The translations under genes were made by a program, and so were the position numbers. A stretch of 64,000 bases of DNA, taken from NCBI GenBank assembly GCA_024036415.1, contig JAMWET010001656.1:219001-283000 (forward strand), read 5' to 3'. This document shows, one piece after another, positions 13,055 to 25,299 of the stretch. The notes under the pieces were generated by a model. It ran no database searches and was not told the DNA's origin. It saw only the letters and a program-made list of their open reading frames with translations. Position 1 is the stretch's first letter, and the number at the start of each line of letters is the position of its first letter. This stretch comes from Prochilodus magdalenae (lineage: Eukaryota; Chordata; Actinopteri; Characiformes; Prochilodontidae).

Positions 13055-13538
13055 CTTCTACTTTGTTCTTTTTTCTGATTTCAGATATGCTGCTTAAATG
13101 TCAGGCCCTGCAAAGTGATTTGAGTCAAGAATCAAGTTGCCATTGATTCCCTTCAGTATCTTGACCCTTGACATAGTCATAAACCATAAACTTCTTATCT
13201 TTCCAGGCCATAGCTGCAGTATTTCTAAACAGGTGTGTTTTAGTGATGTGCCAGGGCTAGCGTAGCAAGTGTTCAGAGAAATGTTTAATAAGTCCAAGAA
13301 CCTGTAATTGTTTTTTTAGGACAAACAACTTTCCAATGCATTTTCTAGGTCTCATTCTTTGACAGAATTATGTTCTATTTTGTTGCAAAATGGGCGTACA
13401 AAATGTAAGCGCAAGAATGTACTTAACATTGAACTACATTTCCCATGAGTCATAGCGCATGGGCGTACCTGTTATTATGGAGGAACTTTGTGCTCGTGTT
13501 CTATGATAGCACTCTTACATGAAGCGCTGGTGACTGAT
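13055..13538. promoter_or_regulatory. divergent promoter region, bin2 (-) / DUF1295 gene (+)
   Basis: The two start codons point away from each other and are 484 bp apart. The segment contains ACTACATTTCCCATGA (13433-13448), close to the ZNF143/Staf-type ACTACA-TCCCA element often found in bidirectional promoters. CpG-bearing sequence continues into the first DUF1295 exon. No TATA box was recognised. 5' UTRs of both genes must lie here. Confidence 0.6.
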
Positions 13539-16500
13539 ATGAAAGCAATGGGGGTAACGTTAGCGAAATGTGCTGCTGTTGATCTGTGCGTTCAGTGGGT
13601 CGGTTGGGCGCTTGCATCTGCTCTGAAAACGGAGAAGTTTTTTGATTTAGCAGGTAAATTTATGTGATTTATAAGACCTGATTACGGGTGCAAAACTGTC
13701 CCCTGTCAGGCGCTGTTTGTATTCGAGGGGTATCTGTTTTGGCCACAGGGAAGGGCCGGGCGTGTTTAATAAACTTTAAGAACATGTATAAGGTCGGTAT
13801 AAAAACAAACAGATTAAAAAGATAATGAATATTACGACTTTTTGGTTTTAGAAAGTGCTTTTAAGTTGTAAAACGCGTCACTGCCTGCTACGTAGGCCTG
13901 ATCTTACGTGAGCACTAGCCCCTTTTCACTATTATGGATCAACTGGAAGATATTTTTCTTAGGTGTCAGTAGACTGGAAGGTAAAAAGCACGACTGTCCA
14001 ATAGAAAAGCACGCTGGCTATTTTTGCAATTGAAACTGCGTCTGGCAAACTATATTTAAAATCCTTTAACCTGCTGCATACACTTTTTGATGATTTGAAA
14101 TGTAGGTATAAACGCAAAAACTGTGCTGCTGTGTTAAACATTGGGCAGATTCGACCAAAATCCTGAAGCTTTAGGTGATACATTTTGGAGTAAAAAAAAT
14201 AATAGACATCAAATAATGCAGCTCAGGGTCCTTTAATGTCAATTTTGTACAATGATGTACAAAACCAACATATATTTAAAAACATTTTAAGTAGCTAAAC
14301 ATTAATTACATCATTAAAACAACAAATATAATGTAGTAGACACAAAACAGAAACTAACTAGTGTACAACTAGTCCGTTCACTGCACTGATTATTCAATTG
14401 AAAGTTTTCCCTTTTAAGTGATTTTTTCCCCCACAGTCATTTAGTCCAAAGATTATGCTCACCTGTGAACACTCGATGCACATAACTTTTCAGTGGTGTA
14501 TGAATGTTATCCAGTCAGTCCAGCTTTTCAAACACAGACCTTCATGTACTCTTCCCTTTCTCCCAAGATGTGTGCTCTTGAAAATCCTTGAACTTTGGAA
14601 CCAATTGTCTGCAGGTTCTTGGGTAAAATATGCAGTGAACACGCCTCACTTTTTAACAAGGTTGACATGGCTGAATGGTTACAGCGCTCGTAATGCAGGT
14701 TCATTAAACGTTTATTTGTCTGGATTTCCAGGGTCTGGTACCTTTGTGTTGTTGGCCCACCTGAGCCATAGATGGGGTGGCACCAGACATCTAAGACAGA
14801 ATGTACAGACCGGCCTAGTTACTGCATGGGGACTGAGGTATGCTTGAATATGCTGCTAGTGATCTATATTAAACTGTACAGGGGCCATCGGCCATAACCT
14901 AACAGACAATAATACTACTGTTTATAAAATCCAAAAGTTTAGCGTCCATGTCTGTATTTAGGACACTGGTTTGAATCAGAATTCAGTGAATTCTGTATAC
15001 CCACTTGTGTCTTGCCCATTTGGGCTTGCATTTCAGTCACATTAGTGATGCATTTCATTAAAGCTGGGTTAATAAGTCAATGACTGACCGGTTTAGCCTT
15101 GTCTTATAGACTTGGGACATTTCTCTTCCTCCGAATCATGAAGGAAGGACAGGACCACAGGTTCAACAATGTCAGAAATAGCCCTGGGCTATTCTTTGTG
15201 TACTGGACCCTGCAAGGTATTTGAACTGCTTTACTGCACATTATTTTGATGTTTATAGCCAGAAAAGTTAATCAGTTCTTCATGGTACCAGTGGTGATTC
15301 TCATTGTTTTTAGGATTAAGGACAATTCTAGGATTAAATTGAATCTACTGTATTTGAATGTACCGTAAATTGTTTTAAGTCAGCTTAAGCTTAAATAATG
15401 CACCAATATATTGTCAAATTGCTTTCATAATTCATTCATCATGAATTGGTCTCAAAAGGAATACCTATGCTACCAGGTTCAAACAGTGAAAATATGTAAA
15501 AAATTTTGTCTGTGTCCTAGCTGTGTGGGTCTTTGTCACCCTCCTTCCCACCTTGATTCTGAACATGGAACGAAAAGATGAGCCACTGAGCCTTCGTGAC
15601 TATGCTGGTTGGGCAATATGGGGGCTAGGGTTTGCCACAGAAGCCATTGCTGACAATCAGAAATGGAATTTTAAAAATGACCCTGAAAATGCCGTAAGTT
15701 AAAATCAGTTCTTTGTTCTGCAAGGTTCAAAATCATATCATGCTGTGTAATTTGTTTGATAATTGCTTTTGATGTTTTCTTCTTAGGATTACATGATTTG
15801 TTTACAAACCTATAGTGTTTGTTAATGGGACATGGTACATTTAAACATAATATGCAGGAAAAAGAACTGGGATTGACGCAAGGGAATGTGTACAATTATT
15901 GATGTTTTAAAGTTCTATAATAATGTATTATACTTTTTAATAATTTTATAGAACAAAAGGAAGAACCTATAAAGATTAACCTGCATCTTTGTGGTGTTTG
16001 TCAACAACAAAATAAATATTTGATGCAGTAGTAGTAGACAGCACTGTGCTGCCTAGTGGTAAACTAGGGAAACCATACCGGCGGCAGATCTGGCTGAATA
16101 TGTAACCAAGGGCAAACACAGGTAGAAACATAGGTAGGTTAGAGGTTTATTAGGTACATCTACTTTGTATCTACCCTTATTGGGTGATAAGAGCTATTAA
16201 GTCGGTGCCTTTTTCAAGTTCACAATTAGAGACTATAGCCTAAAAGAGCCACCATATGACACCCACTGACCATTTTCAATAAAGCAGTCATACCAACACG
16301 GTAGCGTTATTATGCATTGATAGATCCTTAAAATATCGACCCCAGCTCCTGGACACAAATATTTGTTGTTCTCTTACCTGGCTACCTTTTGAGAGATTTT
16401 TTTTATGGCAAGTTACTTGGGGCATATTTAGCACCACAGTGGTATGTAGGTACTAACCACAGTGTTGGGCACATCGCCACTATATGCACAGGTTTTGTCA

Positions 16501-17480
16501 ATCAAGATAAAACCTTAACAAGATTACTTATAACAAAACCCCCATTGACCAATACAACATTTTAATGCATCTGCATTTCACTAGCAGCTAATTTCCCCCA
16601 ATGCAGATGAACAGCTGAAGTGTACATAACACTAATGGGCTGTGTTTAAAAACGCACATGCAGAATCAAGTTCTCGGGAATTGTGTTCTCATTAACATGC
16701 AAGTAATCTTGTTATTGTTTCAACTCAATGCAAAGATTAATAGTGAGAGGAGAATAAAATGAAGCAGTCCTGTAGTAAAGACTTGGAGAGCGTTAGGATT
16801 ACGACTAGCCACAACTTAAAATGACGTTAACAGGCAGAAAAACACGCCACTGATAAAAATCTTGATAATGACTTGTTCAAAGTGTGTGTACAAAATAATA
16901 TAGTCATTATCTGTGCAACATTAGGTTTGATTGTCTGAAAATGTAACATTAAGTAAACACTGTTAAATGCGAATAATACTGCTGTTGTCGATGCACTCAC
17001 AGCACGGCAAACATTACCATGCCACTGAAATGGTGTGATGATGCACCACCCAAGTATCAGCAGTGGACCTATTGTGGTTTCTTCCACAGATGGGAGGAGT
17101 AAATGGGTTCTGATAAACCATGTAGCATTTCTTCATAGATATTTGTTTGTTTTTAAAATTAAATTTAAAAAAGTATTACTTTTACAGATTATTTTCTTTT
17201 TCTGCAGGGTAAGTTTATCCAGCATGGGCTATGGGCTTATAGCAGGCACCCAAACTACTTGGGGGAGATCTTGCAGTGGTCAGGTTTGTTCCTGTCAGCG
17301 TCTTCGGTCATGCAAGGCCCCCAGTACCTCAGCGTGGTGTCTCCTCTCTTTCTCTGGTTTCTGCTCAGACATGTGAGTGGAATTCCCATTCTAGAGAAAC
17401 AGGCCATGAAGAAGTGGGGAGCTGACCCTGCTTTCCAGAGCTACATTAAGAACACCCCACTCCTCTGGCCCTTCCTTTGA
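13539..17480 (+). CDS. DUF1295 / steroid 5-alpha-reductase-like membrane enzyme
   Basis: Multi-pass membrane protein of the DUF1295 family, related to the C-terminal domain of steroid 5-alpha reductases, sterol reductases and isoprenylcysteine methyltransferases. Five exons: 13539-13653, 14732-14837, 15110-15216, 15521-15693 and 17208-17480, 774 bp, 257 aa, all phases consistent. SRHPNYLGE at residues 179-187 is the cofactor-binding signature of this superfamily. Several hydrophobic stretches (for example GTFLFLRIM, WVFVTLLPTLILN, YLSVVSPLFLWFLL) are membrane segments. An earlier ATG at 13519 meets a stop after four codons, so 13539 is the start; an in-frame ATG at 13548 is an alternative. 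CATGTGAGTGG in the last exon looks like a donor but is read through in frame. The substrate is not known to me, and I leave the symbol blank. Confidence 0.88.
13654..14731 (+). other. DUF1295 gene intron 1
   Basis: An intron of 1.08 kb between GT at 13654 and AG at 14730-14731. AT-rich with no recognisable repeat. A tRNA-like A-box resemblance near 14,667-14,700 lacks a proper B-box and cannot be folded into a tRNA. Confidence 0.6.
15694..17207 (+). other. DUF1295 gene intron 4, possible repeat near 16,080-16,320
   Basis: An intron of 1.5 kb. The part around 16,130-16,320, with a TTAGGTACATCTACTTTGT start, resembles ends of non-autonomous DNA elements common in fish, but I cannot name a family. 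The rest shows nothing notable. Confidence 0.35.
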
Positions 17481-17494
17481 GGCTAATTGGCTTT

Positions 17495-17500
17495 AATAAA
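17495..17500 (+). terminator. poly(A) signal of DUF1295 gene
   Basis: AATAAA lies 14 bp after the TGA at 17478-17480, giving a very short 3' UTR. Confidence 0.65.
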
Positions 17501-19072
17501 GCATTGGATCATAATTTGACGTGTAGTTGTACTTTAAACACACACACAAAAAAAGATACACTGAATAAATAAAATATTCAATGCAAAAATCATATTTGTC
17601 AAATTTATCAAATTTTTTCATCCCTTTTAATAAGTACATGCTTATTTGTTAAGATATAGATATGTTTTGCTGAATACACAGTCACAAACATTGTTCTGTA
17701 TTCAGAATCATAAAGCATGAACCTTTAGGTGTAGTACACAGTCAACATTGAAAATGGGTTGTGTATTCAACAGCAAATGAGAAAGCGCCAACACTACTAC
17801 TTTGGTAACTAACTTCCCAGTTTGATAAATATGGGTAATCAATAACTTAAATAGCATTGATAAGCACTGAAATAATTCCACACCCACTTTCTGTGGTTTT
17901 GTTTTGTGTATTTTCAAACATACCATGAAGTGAACACCACACAATACCATAGGTAAATGTATTTTACAAGTAGGAGAGCAAATTACATTGGCACAGTTGC
18001 CATTTTAACAGTTAAAGCTGATGAGCAGTAGTGTACTCCCACTACACTGTGTCAAGCACTGACAATAATATGGTCTTGGATTATGCATGACAGTCTGTAT
18101 TAAAAATCCACTCTGGAAAGGACATGATGGACCTCCACGGTATAAAACGGAGCATAAAATCCAAAAAGAAAGCAACATATAGTACAAATACAAATAAATA
18201 ATCAACAGCAAAGTTGAAGCAAAGCATGTATAAATGTAGAGATCAAACAGGTGATTAAAGTATCTATGAATACAGTATCAAATTTGAAATAACATTTGAT
18301 TAAAAACAAACAACAGGATAAAAACATACAAAGATCTAGCAAGCACAGACATCAGTCATATTCTCTTTGTTTGGCATACCAAATCTTTCAGTTAAGGGGC
18401 CAGATTCATAAAATGGATTTTAGGAACATCTCTTTTTACTTTCTCACCTTTAATCAAACTGTCACTTTTCAACAGAATAATAATAATATCAACCTCCCTC
18501 TGTAGTTAGTTAAGCAGTATGTTGAGTATGTAAGTTTCACCAATGCTTCAGTATTCTTTACAAGTACTGCATTGTTAATAAAGACAGCAGCTAATACAAC
18601 CGACTTCCCAACAGCTGATAAAAGAAACAGACATCACGGCATTCTCCAACACAAAGCATATATTTTAGGAAGGTGGGAGGAGGGGAGGGGGTGGTGTAGC
18701 CTGCTCTTGAAGCAAAGCAAAACATTGACACACTGGCTAGTTTTATTTACAAATCAGTATGAACAGAAGTTGCCATCACTGTTGGGCTTCTTTATAAAGA
18801 ACTCCCATACAAAATAATAGTCCTCTGAACTGCGGAGTAAATGTCGGTTGCTAATGGAAGTGCATATCCCCCCCCCCCCTTTTGGTTTCCAAGTGTATCC
18901 TCGGTACAAACATCAAAAATACAAAACGTGAGTAGAAAAAGAAATAGGATAAAAACTTTTATAAAATCATACTTGTAGCCATAGACAATTGTGCAGAGTA
19001 TTGCTTGTATATTGCAGCCATTTCCCAAAGTTGAGCCAGGGGCAGCCACAGACCTCCTCAGGCTGAATGTAG
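17501..19072 (-). other. racgap1: racgap1 3' UTR and convergent intergenic sequence
   Basis: Non-coding sequence between the DUF1295 poly(A) signal and the racgap1 stop. TTTATT at 18742-18747 (AATAAA on the - strand) is a candidate racgap1 signal, which would give a 3' UTR of about 330 bp. A run of Cs sits at about 18,869-18,880. No further gene was seen. Confidence 0.4.
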
Positions 19073-22000
19073 TTACTTCAGGAGAGGGGAGGCGAAAAAG
19101 TTGCCTTGGCGACTGAAGCCAACGGCGGATTTACTCTTGCTACCAAACCTGTGAAAAAGAAGTTGCAATATTAAGTCCCTCATTTAAAACAAAGCCCTTA
19201 ATAAAACCAAATAAGGTGGCCTGCGGCCTTCACCATAAGCATAAAGCAGGATACATGTCTATGACTACGATCAAACGTGAAAGTTTAAAAAGCATACTTG
19301 GGAGTGATGGCATTAAGCGTAGCATTCCTCATACGCTGGGAAAGAGAGCTGGATGATGGAGTTTTGCTCATTTGCTGCTCTGGGGTGGTGAGGGGGCCAA
19401 AGATGCTTGCTGCAACCAAACAAACATCTGTTAAATCAATGCAAAGTTCACACAATACACATGTATATGAAAATATCTTTAAAAGAAGAAATATTTCTGC
19501 AATTTCCTCCCATTCTTAAAATGCACCAACTTTATGTATAAAATGAAGTGATTGACTATTCCATACAGGATTTTTAACTGGGATACACAGCCCCAGTGTA
19601 CATACCTTTATGGTCAGGAGTGGCATAGACATTGGTGTTTTCAATGATTATGTGATCATTGTGAGCTTGATCCTGCCCCACCATTATGAATTGGCTCCAG
19701 TACTCTAAAGGCAGGCCCAGCAAGCGTTCCACAACCTAACAGACATGTCATACAGTCTTCACTGTAACAAGTTTCAAGCACTGTAAAAACTGTCCTTTGT
19801 GATGGATTTGTTTTTATGTAATGTTTAAAATTACATTTGTTATTCTATTCATTTTCATTGTACTGATATGAAAAGAAGAGTTTATTCCGTTTGTTACCTT
19901 AGGCTGGTGTTTGGTGTCTTGCAGGATGGTCATTGGGTCTGGATCAGGAACGGCATGACCCACAATAGTGGGGCCAAATACACGAGCCAAGTTAGTTACA
20001 TCCATCTTAGTGTCTGTGCTTTGTGCAACTCTGAAAAAGATGACAATTACATAAATATATTTTCAATCCCAAACTGAATATTTCTTTCCCGTTTAATATG
20101 AAAAGGTAATTTGTCATCACCATCTAGCACAAATGAGAAAGTAACTGAACAAGCAGATTGATGGCACCAGTCTTAACTGATTGCAATAGAATACAAAACG
20201 ATTGGGTGTTAAATTCTGTTGTCAAGGAAATAACAGTAATAACATTATTTAACATGTTAACAGGAAATGATGTATGCATTTAAAGCAACCCTTGTATACT
20301 CCAAGCAAGAAAAATCCTGGTTATAGTTTTAAAGAAAGACATCACTGTGCTGTATACCTCTGCAGGTGGATGATCAGGAAAGCCAGTGTGTCTCTGTTAG
20401 GCTGAGGCAGGTCACTGATAGTCTGGTACATCAGTGCAATGGAGTTGTCTTCATCAGCCACCTCTGAGAAGAAGATAATCCTCAGGTCATAAAATAAGCA
20501 GACATACCCATAGTTAAACTGAAGACAAGCTAACCATCTTAATTGAGACAGTGTACGTGTCTGCAAAAGCACAAAAAAAATTTGCTTGTGTGATAATGGG
20601 GGCAATTCTGTATGCAAGTGTGATTTAAAGTATAGTTGTATGCATGATAGTGTAGTGTACGCACTCACTCCTGCTAAAATGAATTCTGAGACAGACCAAC
20701 TCTAACATTTAGGTACACCTCACCAAAAACAATGAATCCAAGTCATAGCTCACTCAGCTGAGTGTAAAAAGCTGGCCTTTAATATTTATGTAGCACAGAC
20801 TGACCTGCTGCTTCCACAAACTTGGGGTTGAGCCGGAAAGTTAACAGTGGCTCTTTAAGGTTTCTCAGGAAGTCCTTCAGGACGCCAGTGATGGCATGGA
20901 TATCCTCCACCTTACTAAGCAGAGGGATAGTTTTCCCACGCAGGAACTTCTCCTTCAGGTCCTTCACCACCCGATCAGCACCAGAAAGGCGGTACAGCCC
21001 AGTCTGAGAAGGGAACACAGAAAGGGATTTCTTAAACAATCTGCAGCAGAGCCTCATTGCTTGTCTAGTCCACTATTTATGAGCGGGAATTCATCTGGAG
21101 CACTTTCTGCACTGATATGGGGGAAGGGAGTGATGTGCTCTATTGCCAACTGCCATGCTAACTAGCTTAACAATAAACGATAAAGGTAAATTCCACAGCT
21201 TTAGAGTAGTACATTTTACAGAAATGCCTTGTAGACATTAGAAAATACACTCAATCATTTTGTGTAATCCATTTAAAGGCAGAAATTGTAGACAAGGGCT
21301 TCTCAATCAACCATTTCAGTCGATTTAACTAGCCCAGTTAGCTGTGACTTATTTACTTTTGTTCAACTGACTTTAAATCAGAAAAGTACCTAGTTAGGAT
21401 ATGAACAGTAGATGCATTAGCACCTCACCTCATGCAGGCCTCTTTGCTCTATTTCATTCACACAGTGCACAACTAATGGTGGGATCATGGGAGATGTGAC
21501 TGAGACATAGTCTGCCAGAGTTCCCTACAAAAACAAAACCACAGGATAAAACAGCAAGTGATGAGAACAGAAGCAACAAATAAGAATTAATGGCACCCAT
21601 TTTAAAACATAGCAAATTTCAATTATGATTAAAACATGCTACCTCTCCGATCTTGACAGGAGTCCCGACTACGTTGGGGATGCAGGGCAGTGGGCAGCGT
21701 TCACGACACTCAGGGTGGGCTACCACACGACAGTCTCTGCACTTTAGAGAGATTTTTCCAAACTTTATCCTCTTCCCACAGGGAACACAGGACTCAGGCT
21801 TTATCACCTAAAAAGAGTAGACAATGTTTAATTTAAACAGGCATATTTTCAGTGATCTAATAATCAAATGCTGTCAACCATGAACCTGATGCTAGAAATC
21901 AAGAATACCGTTTTGGAGACAAACTCATGTAGGCGGACACCTCCGTTGCTTTGGGGTGTGCATGGCTCTGCCTTGCTTTCCCTCTCTGGCCGAGTGGGCT

Positions 22001-22201
22001 GCTTGAACACATCCACGGACTGGAGAGAGTCGGTGTCTGCAGTGTCCCACTCCATAGTGGCTTAAGTAACAGACCGAAACATAAAAATAAAAAAGTAAAC
22101 TAAAGCACAACAGAACTACAGGGAGGAAAGCAATTATCCCAAAGTCATCTTCTCCATGGCTATACTGAGTGTTACTGCGCGTTTTTTTATTATTATTTAA
22201 A

Positions 22202-22240
<39 letters not shown>

Positions 22241-24196
22241 AAAGGTACTGGCCCGATTAAAGTCAAAACAAGAAATTAAAACTTTGGAACTCACCCGTCT
22301 TTCTCCTGCTCCTTGTCCAATAAGGCACAGCCTCAACAGTGGTGACAGCTTCTATGACACCTCCGTTTTTAGGCACAGTTACTGTGGTCTTAGCCACCAG
22401 AGACTCGTTGCCCTGTAAGCATTTACAAAGTTTAAACCATATAAGTTGTTTCTTCCTCTTAATAATAGTTACATTGACCAAAGGTGTTATCAGTCCATTA
22501 CTTAATGTAGTATTACAAAATAAATTGATGCAAAATGCCTCCTCCCAATACATTGAATAAACCCCTGACAATCTTATATTGGGAATGACTTGTTTTTATC
22601 AGAAAAACTGCCGTGCTGCCGTCTCTAGGGTTTGAATAAGACCACTTACAACAAGAAAACTTTCTTTTGCTAATATTAACCCACCACAACCACAACACAT
22701 ACCTTCTCTGAGGTACGGCCAGTTGACCGGGACCTCTTGGCAGCCGCTGGTGGCCCATCTGTATGGTTTCTGGAGGAGCGCTGGAATGAGTCAAATAAAA
22801 CTTTAGTGGTCTGACTGCAAAAAAAAAAAAAAAACCTCCAATAATTTACAAACAATTTTGCGGAAAAGCTTACTCTCTTTTGACGTTTCTTCAATCGAAC
22901 TGTTCTAACAACAGAAGAGTCCCAGTCCTGCAAAGAAAATCAAATTGTGTCTATAAAGTTATACAAAACAAGCATTAAGATTCTGCGACACAAACAGAAA
23001 GCATGGCAAAAAGGAAAACACTTACCAGCGAATCATCGGTTTTATCATAACTGATGTCAGACAAGATTGAGGCAGATTCATCAATTGTTGTCAACCTACA
23101 GTAAATAAATGACCAATGACTTTAAATATCAAAAGCTCAGTATACTCATTCCTATTTGTGGGATTATCAACTACTAGTGTTAATACTCATAAAATTTATG
23201 TTTAAGTACCTTCGGCTGCTGTTGAGATTGGCAGGTGCCTGGGAGCGTGCATTGAGGAAAGCCAGAGCCGAACGCTGCTCATCATTTAACTGAATGCTGC
23301 TGCTAGAACCCTCTGTGACCAGTAGATCTCGGATCAGCTGGATCTGGCGATCCTGCAAACAGCAAAGAAGAGAGTTTGCCACATGGCAACGTATAAAGAT
23401 TATTTTTTCCTGATTTGCCACCATTCAGCATTACAACACACAAGAAATATAGGTTCTCAATTTAGCTACTTCCAAGTTGTAGACAGCGAAAACTTGGGAC
23501 TTATTCTCATCATGCCAATGAAATTGAATACAGTAAGAATTTCATTGTACAGTGGAACTGCTTATTTCTCTGTGCATGACAAACGCTTGAATCTTGTTTT
23601 TTAATGTACCATGTCACAAAACCATCATACGACTTCACATACATATTTTTGCATATCAACAGCAGAGCTATGCAGATGTTAAAAGATTACTATACATCTT
23701 AGTGATCATTAATGTTAGCTTGTCATGCTCTGACAAGAGCTGAGGCAAGTACATTTTTTTTGCTCCATACACCCTGATGACCCTACCTATTGCACACGTG
23801 TAACGCATCTTTAGGTCACGTACCAATTTTTCACAATCTGCTTCAGCTTTTTGTCGCCTACGGATTTCCACATCCACCTGGTTACGAGCATGTTTGAGCT
23901 TGACCTCTAGAGCCCCTCTTTCAGTCTCTGCCTTGGCGAGCACCTCTTTGCATGAGGCCAGCTCATGCTCCACTCTCAACCATTTACGACGACAGTCCTC
24001 AAAATTCAGTGCCATCTGAATAAACTCTGAAATGCATACACAGATTTAATACATTGTCAAGAGAGTAAACATACTCCAGATCTGTCATGAGCAAAGCTTG
24101 TGTATACTTACGGGGTTCAACACTTTCATTGAGTATGTCAACATGGGCCCTAAGATTTTCAAACACCCCTAGGAGGTTCATCACAGTGGTCTCCAT
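19073..24196 (-). CDS. racgap1: Rac GTPase-activating protein 1 (MgcRacGAP / CYK4)
   Basis: Subunit of centralspindlin (with the kinesin KIF23), needed for the central spindle and cytokinesis. Sixteen coding exons on the - strand: 24196-24112, 24026-23824, 23352-23210, 23095-23026, 22927-22874, 22780-22703, 22412-22295, 22060-21909, 21807-21643, 21524-21429, 21003-20805, 20463-20358, 20030-19898, 19735-19606, 19409-19298 and 19148-19073. The total is 1920 bp, 639 aa (human 632). Domains: coiled coil about residues 30-125, including [20 protein letters not shown]; basic Ser-rich linker; C1 zinc finger about 295-345, with HEFVSKT then the CVPCGKR and CRDC cysteines; RhoGAP about 357-550, with catalytic arginine finger R393 in TGLYRLSG. 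The C-terminus is [11 protein letters not shown]. All key residues are present. It should be active and cell-cycle regulated (see promoter entry). Confidence 0.97.
22201..22245 (+). repeat. AAT microsatellite with A-run
   Basis: About nine AAT units followed by some 16 A residues, in racgap1 intron sequence between exons 22412-22295 and 22060-21909. Confidence 0.85.
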
Positions 24197-25083
24197 GTTC
24201 TACACAAAAATGATTCAAACACAATGAGATTCAGGCATAATAGCAAACAAGGCAAGGTAACTATGGTTCATTACTGGTTAGGTGGCGACAGCAGCTGCAG
24301 TTATTAAACCTTCATCGTGAGGGAATTAATGTTGTATGAATCCCTTAACTAGTTAACGTTACTTGTACTAAGTAATATCATTAGCTAGCTGGTTCTTCTC
24401 CTATAGCACTTGGACTTCAGTATAGAACACCGTTTCTTGATAAATTGGCGTTGCACAAAAGAAAATAACGTTTAAAGTTGACTGACTTACAAGTCTAGCT
24501 ACAAAAGGGCAGTCACGCCCTAAAGTAACTAACGTTTACGGCAACGTACAACTTGCTAGGCCAAGTAAATGAGCATGTTAGTTGGCCAAAGTCAGCATGC
24601 TAGCTAAGCCAAGTAAGGTAATATTACGTTAGCTGTCCGCGTGAGACAACACAAATGGAGTGAAGGCAAACGATAAACAAAATTGTAAACAATAACTTAC
24701 GTGGAACACCAAACTTACTTGGTTTCCCGGTACCTAACCGTCCTGCTGTAAACAACTACGGTGATCGCGTTAGCTGGTCTTACTAAACCGGATCACGCCG
24801 TGAGCACCGTAGACCCTAGTCCTAGAGGCATCCTGCCATTCACATTTCAGTGAATTCTCTAGCACACTCACTACAACTCCGAAAGAGGTTGTTAATGAGC
24901 AGATTAGTTGAATATGGTGTGCTGGGAGAGGGTAAAGCACTATAATATGCAGGACAGGGTGCATCCAGGACCTGGGTTCAGAAAGACGGTTCTAGACAAC
25001 AGCTCAACAAGTTAGATAACCTACGGTACATTATCTCCATGAGCTAACGAAGACCACAATCTTTCAAAAGGGCATTTACTTAC
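24197..25083 (-). other. racgap1: racgap1 intron 1 (5' UTR intron)
   Basis: Sequence between the first coding exon and the proposed non-coding exon 1 donor. It is unusually rich in AACGTTA, CTAACGT and GCTAGC words (for example 24353-24361). A second donor-like GTAAGT on the - strand near 24,699 could mark an alternative first exon. No coding exon. Confidence 0.5.
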
Positions 25084-25230
25084 GAGCACGCTGAATCCTC
25101 TCGAACAAACAGCTTTTATTTTATTTTTTTTTCTGAATAAGGACTGGAAACAGCTTAGCAAAACATCAGCTACCCATTAGCACGGCTGCAGTCGCGTCAT
25201 GTTGCTAACGGATTAGCACTGCAAGTGGTT
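25084..25230 (-). other. racgap1: probable non-coding exon 1 of racgap1
   Basis: On the - strand the sequence ends in a strong donor, CTC then gtaagta (exon end at 25084). It starts just downstream of a CDE-CHR promoter cluster. Start site not determined. Confidence 0.5.
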
Positions 25231-25234
25231 GCAT

Positions 25235-25290
25235 TTCAAATTTACCCGCTAGCCAATGAGCGTTAAGACGCGCAAATGACGCGAAACGAA
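25235..25290 (-). promoter_or_regulatory. racgap1: racgap1 cell-cycle promoter: CHR, CDE, CCAAT and E2F-like sites
   Basis: Read on the - strand: CHR element TTTGAA (25240-25235) preceded by a 4-nt spacer TAAA and a CDE-like AGCGGG (25250-25245). This is the tandem CDE-4nt-CHR layout of late cell-cycle genes. A CCAAT box (on the + strand at 25253-25257) lies immediately upstream, and an E2F-like TTTCGCGTC is at about 25,277-25,285. RACGAP1 is a known G2/M gene, so MuvB/B-Myb or DREAM and NF-Y control is expected. Each word alone is common; the spacing gives the weight. Confidence 0.6.
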
Positions 25291-25299
25291 AAGGCGGAG

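Noticed and set aside
14667..14735. tRNA gene
   Set aside because: Only an A-box-like stretch is present; there is no B-box and no cloverleaf, and an exon acceptor overlaps the end.
17361..17375. Splice donor CATGTGAGTGG inside the last DUF1295 exon
   Set aside because: The frame continues through it with family-typical sequence (HVSGIPILEKQAMKKWG) to the stop.
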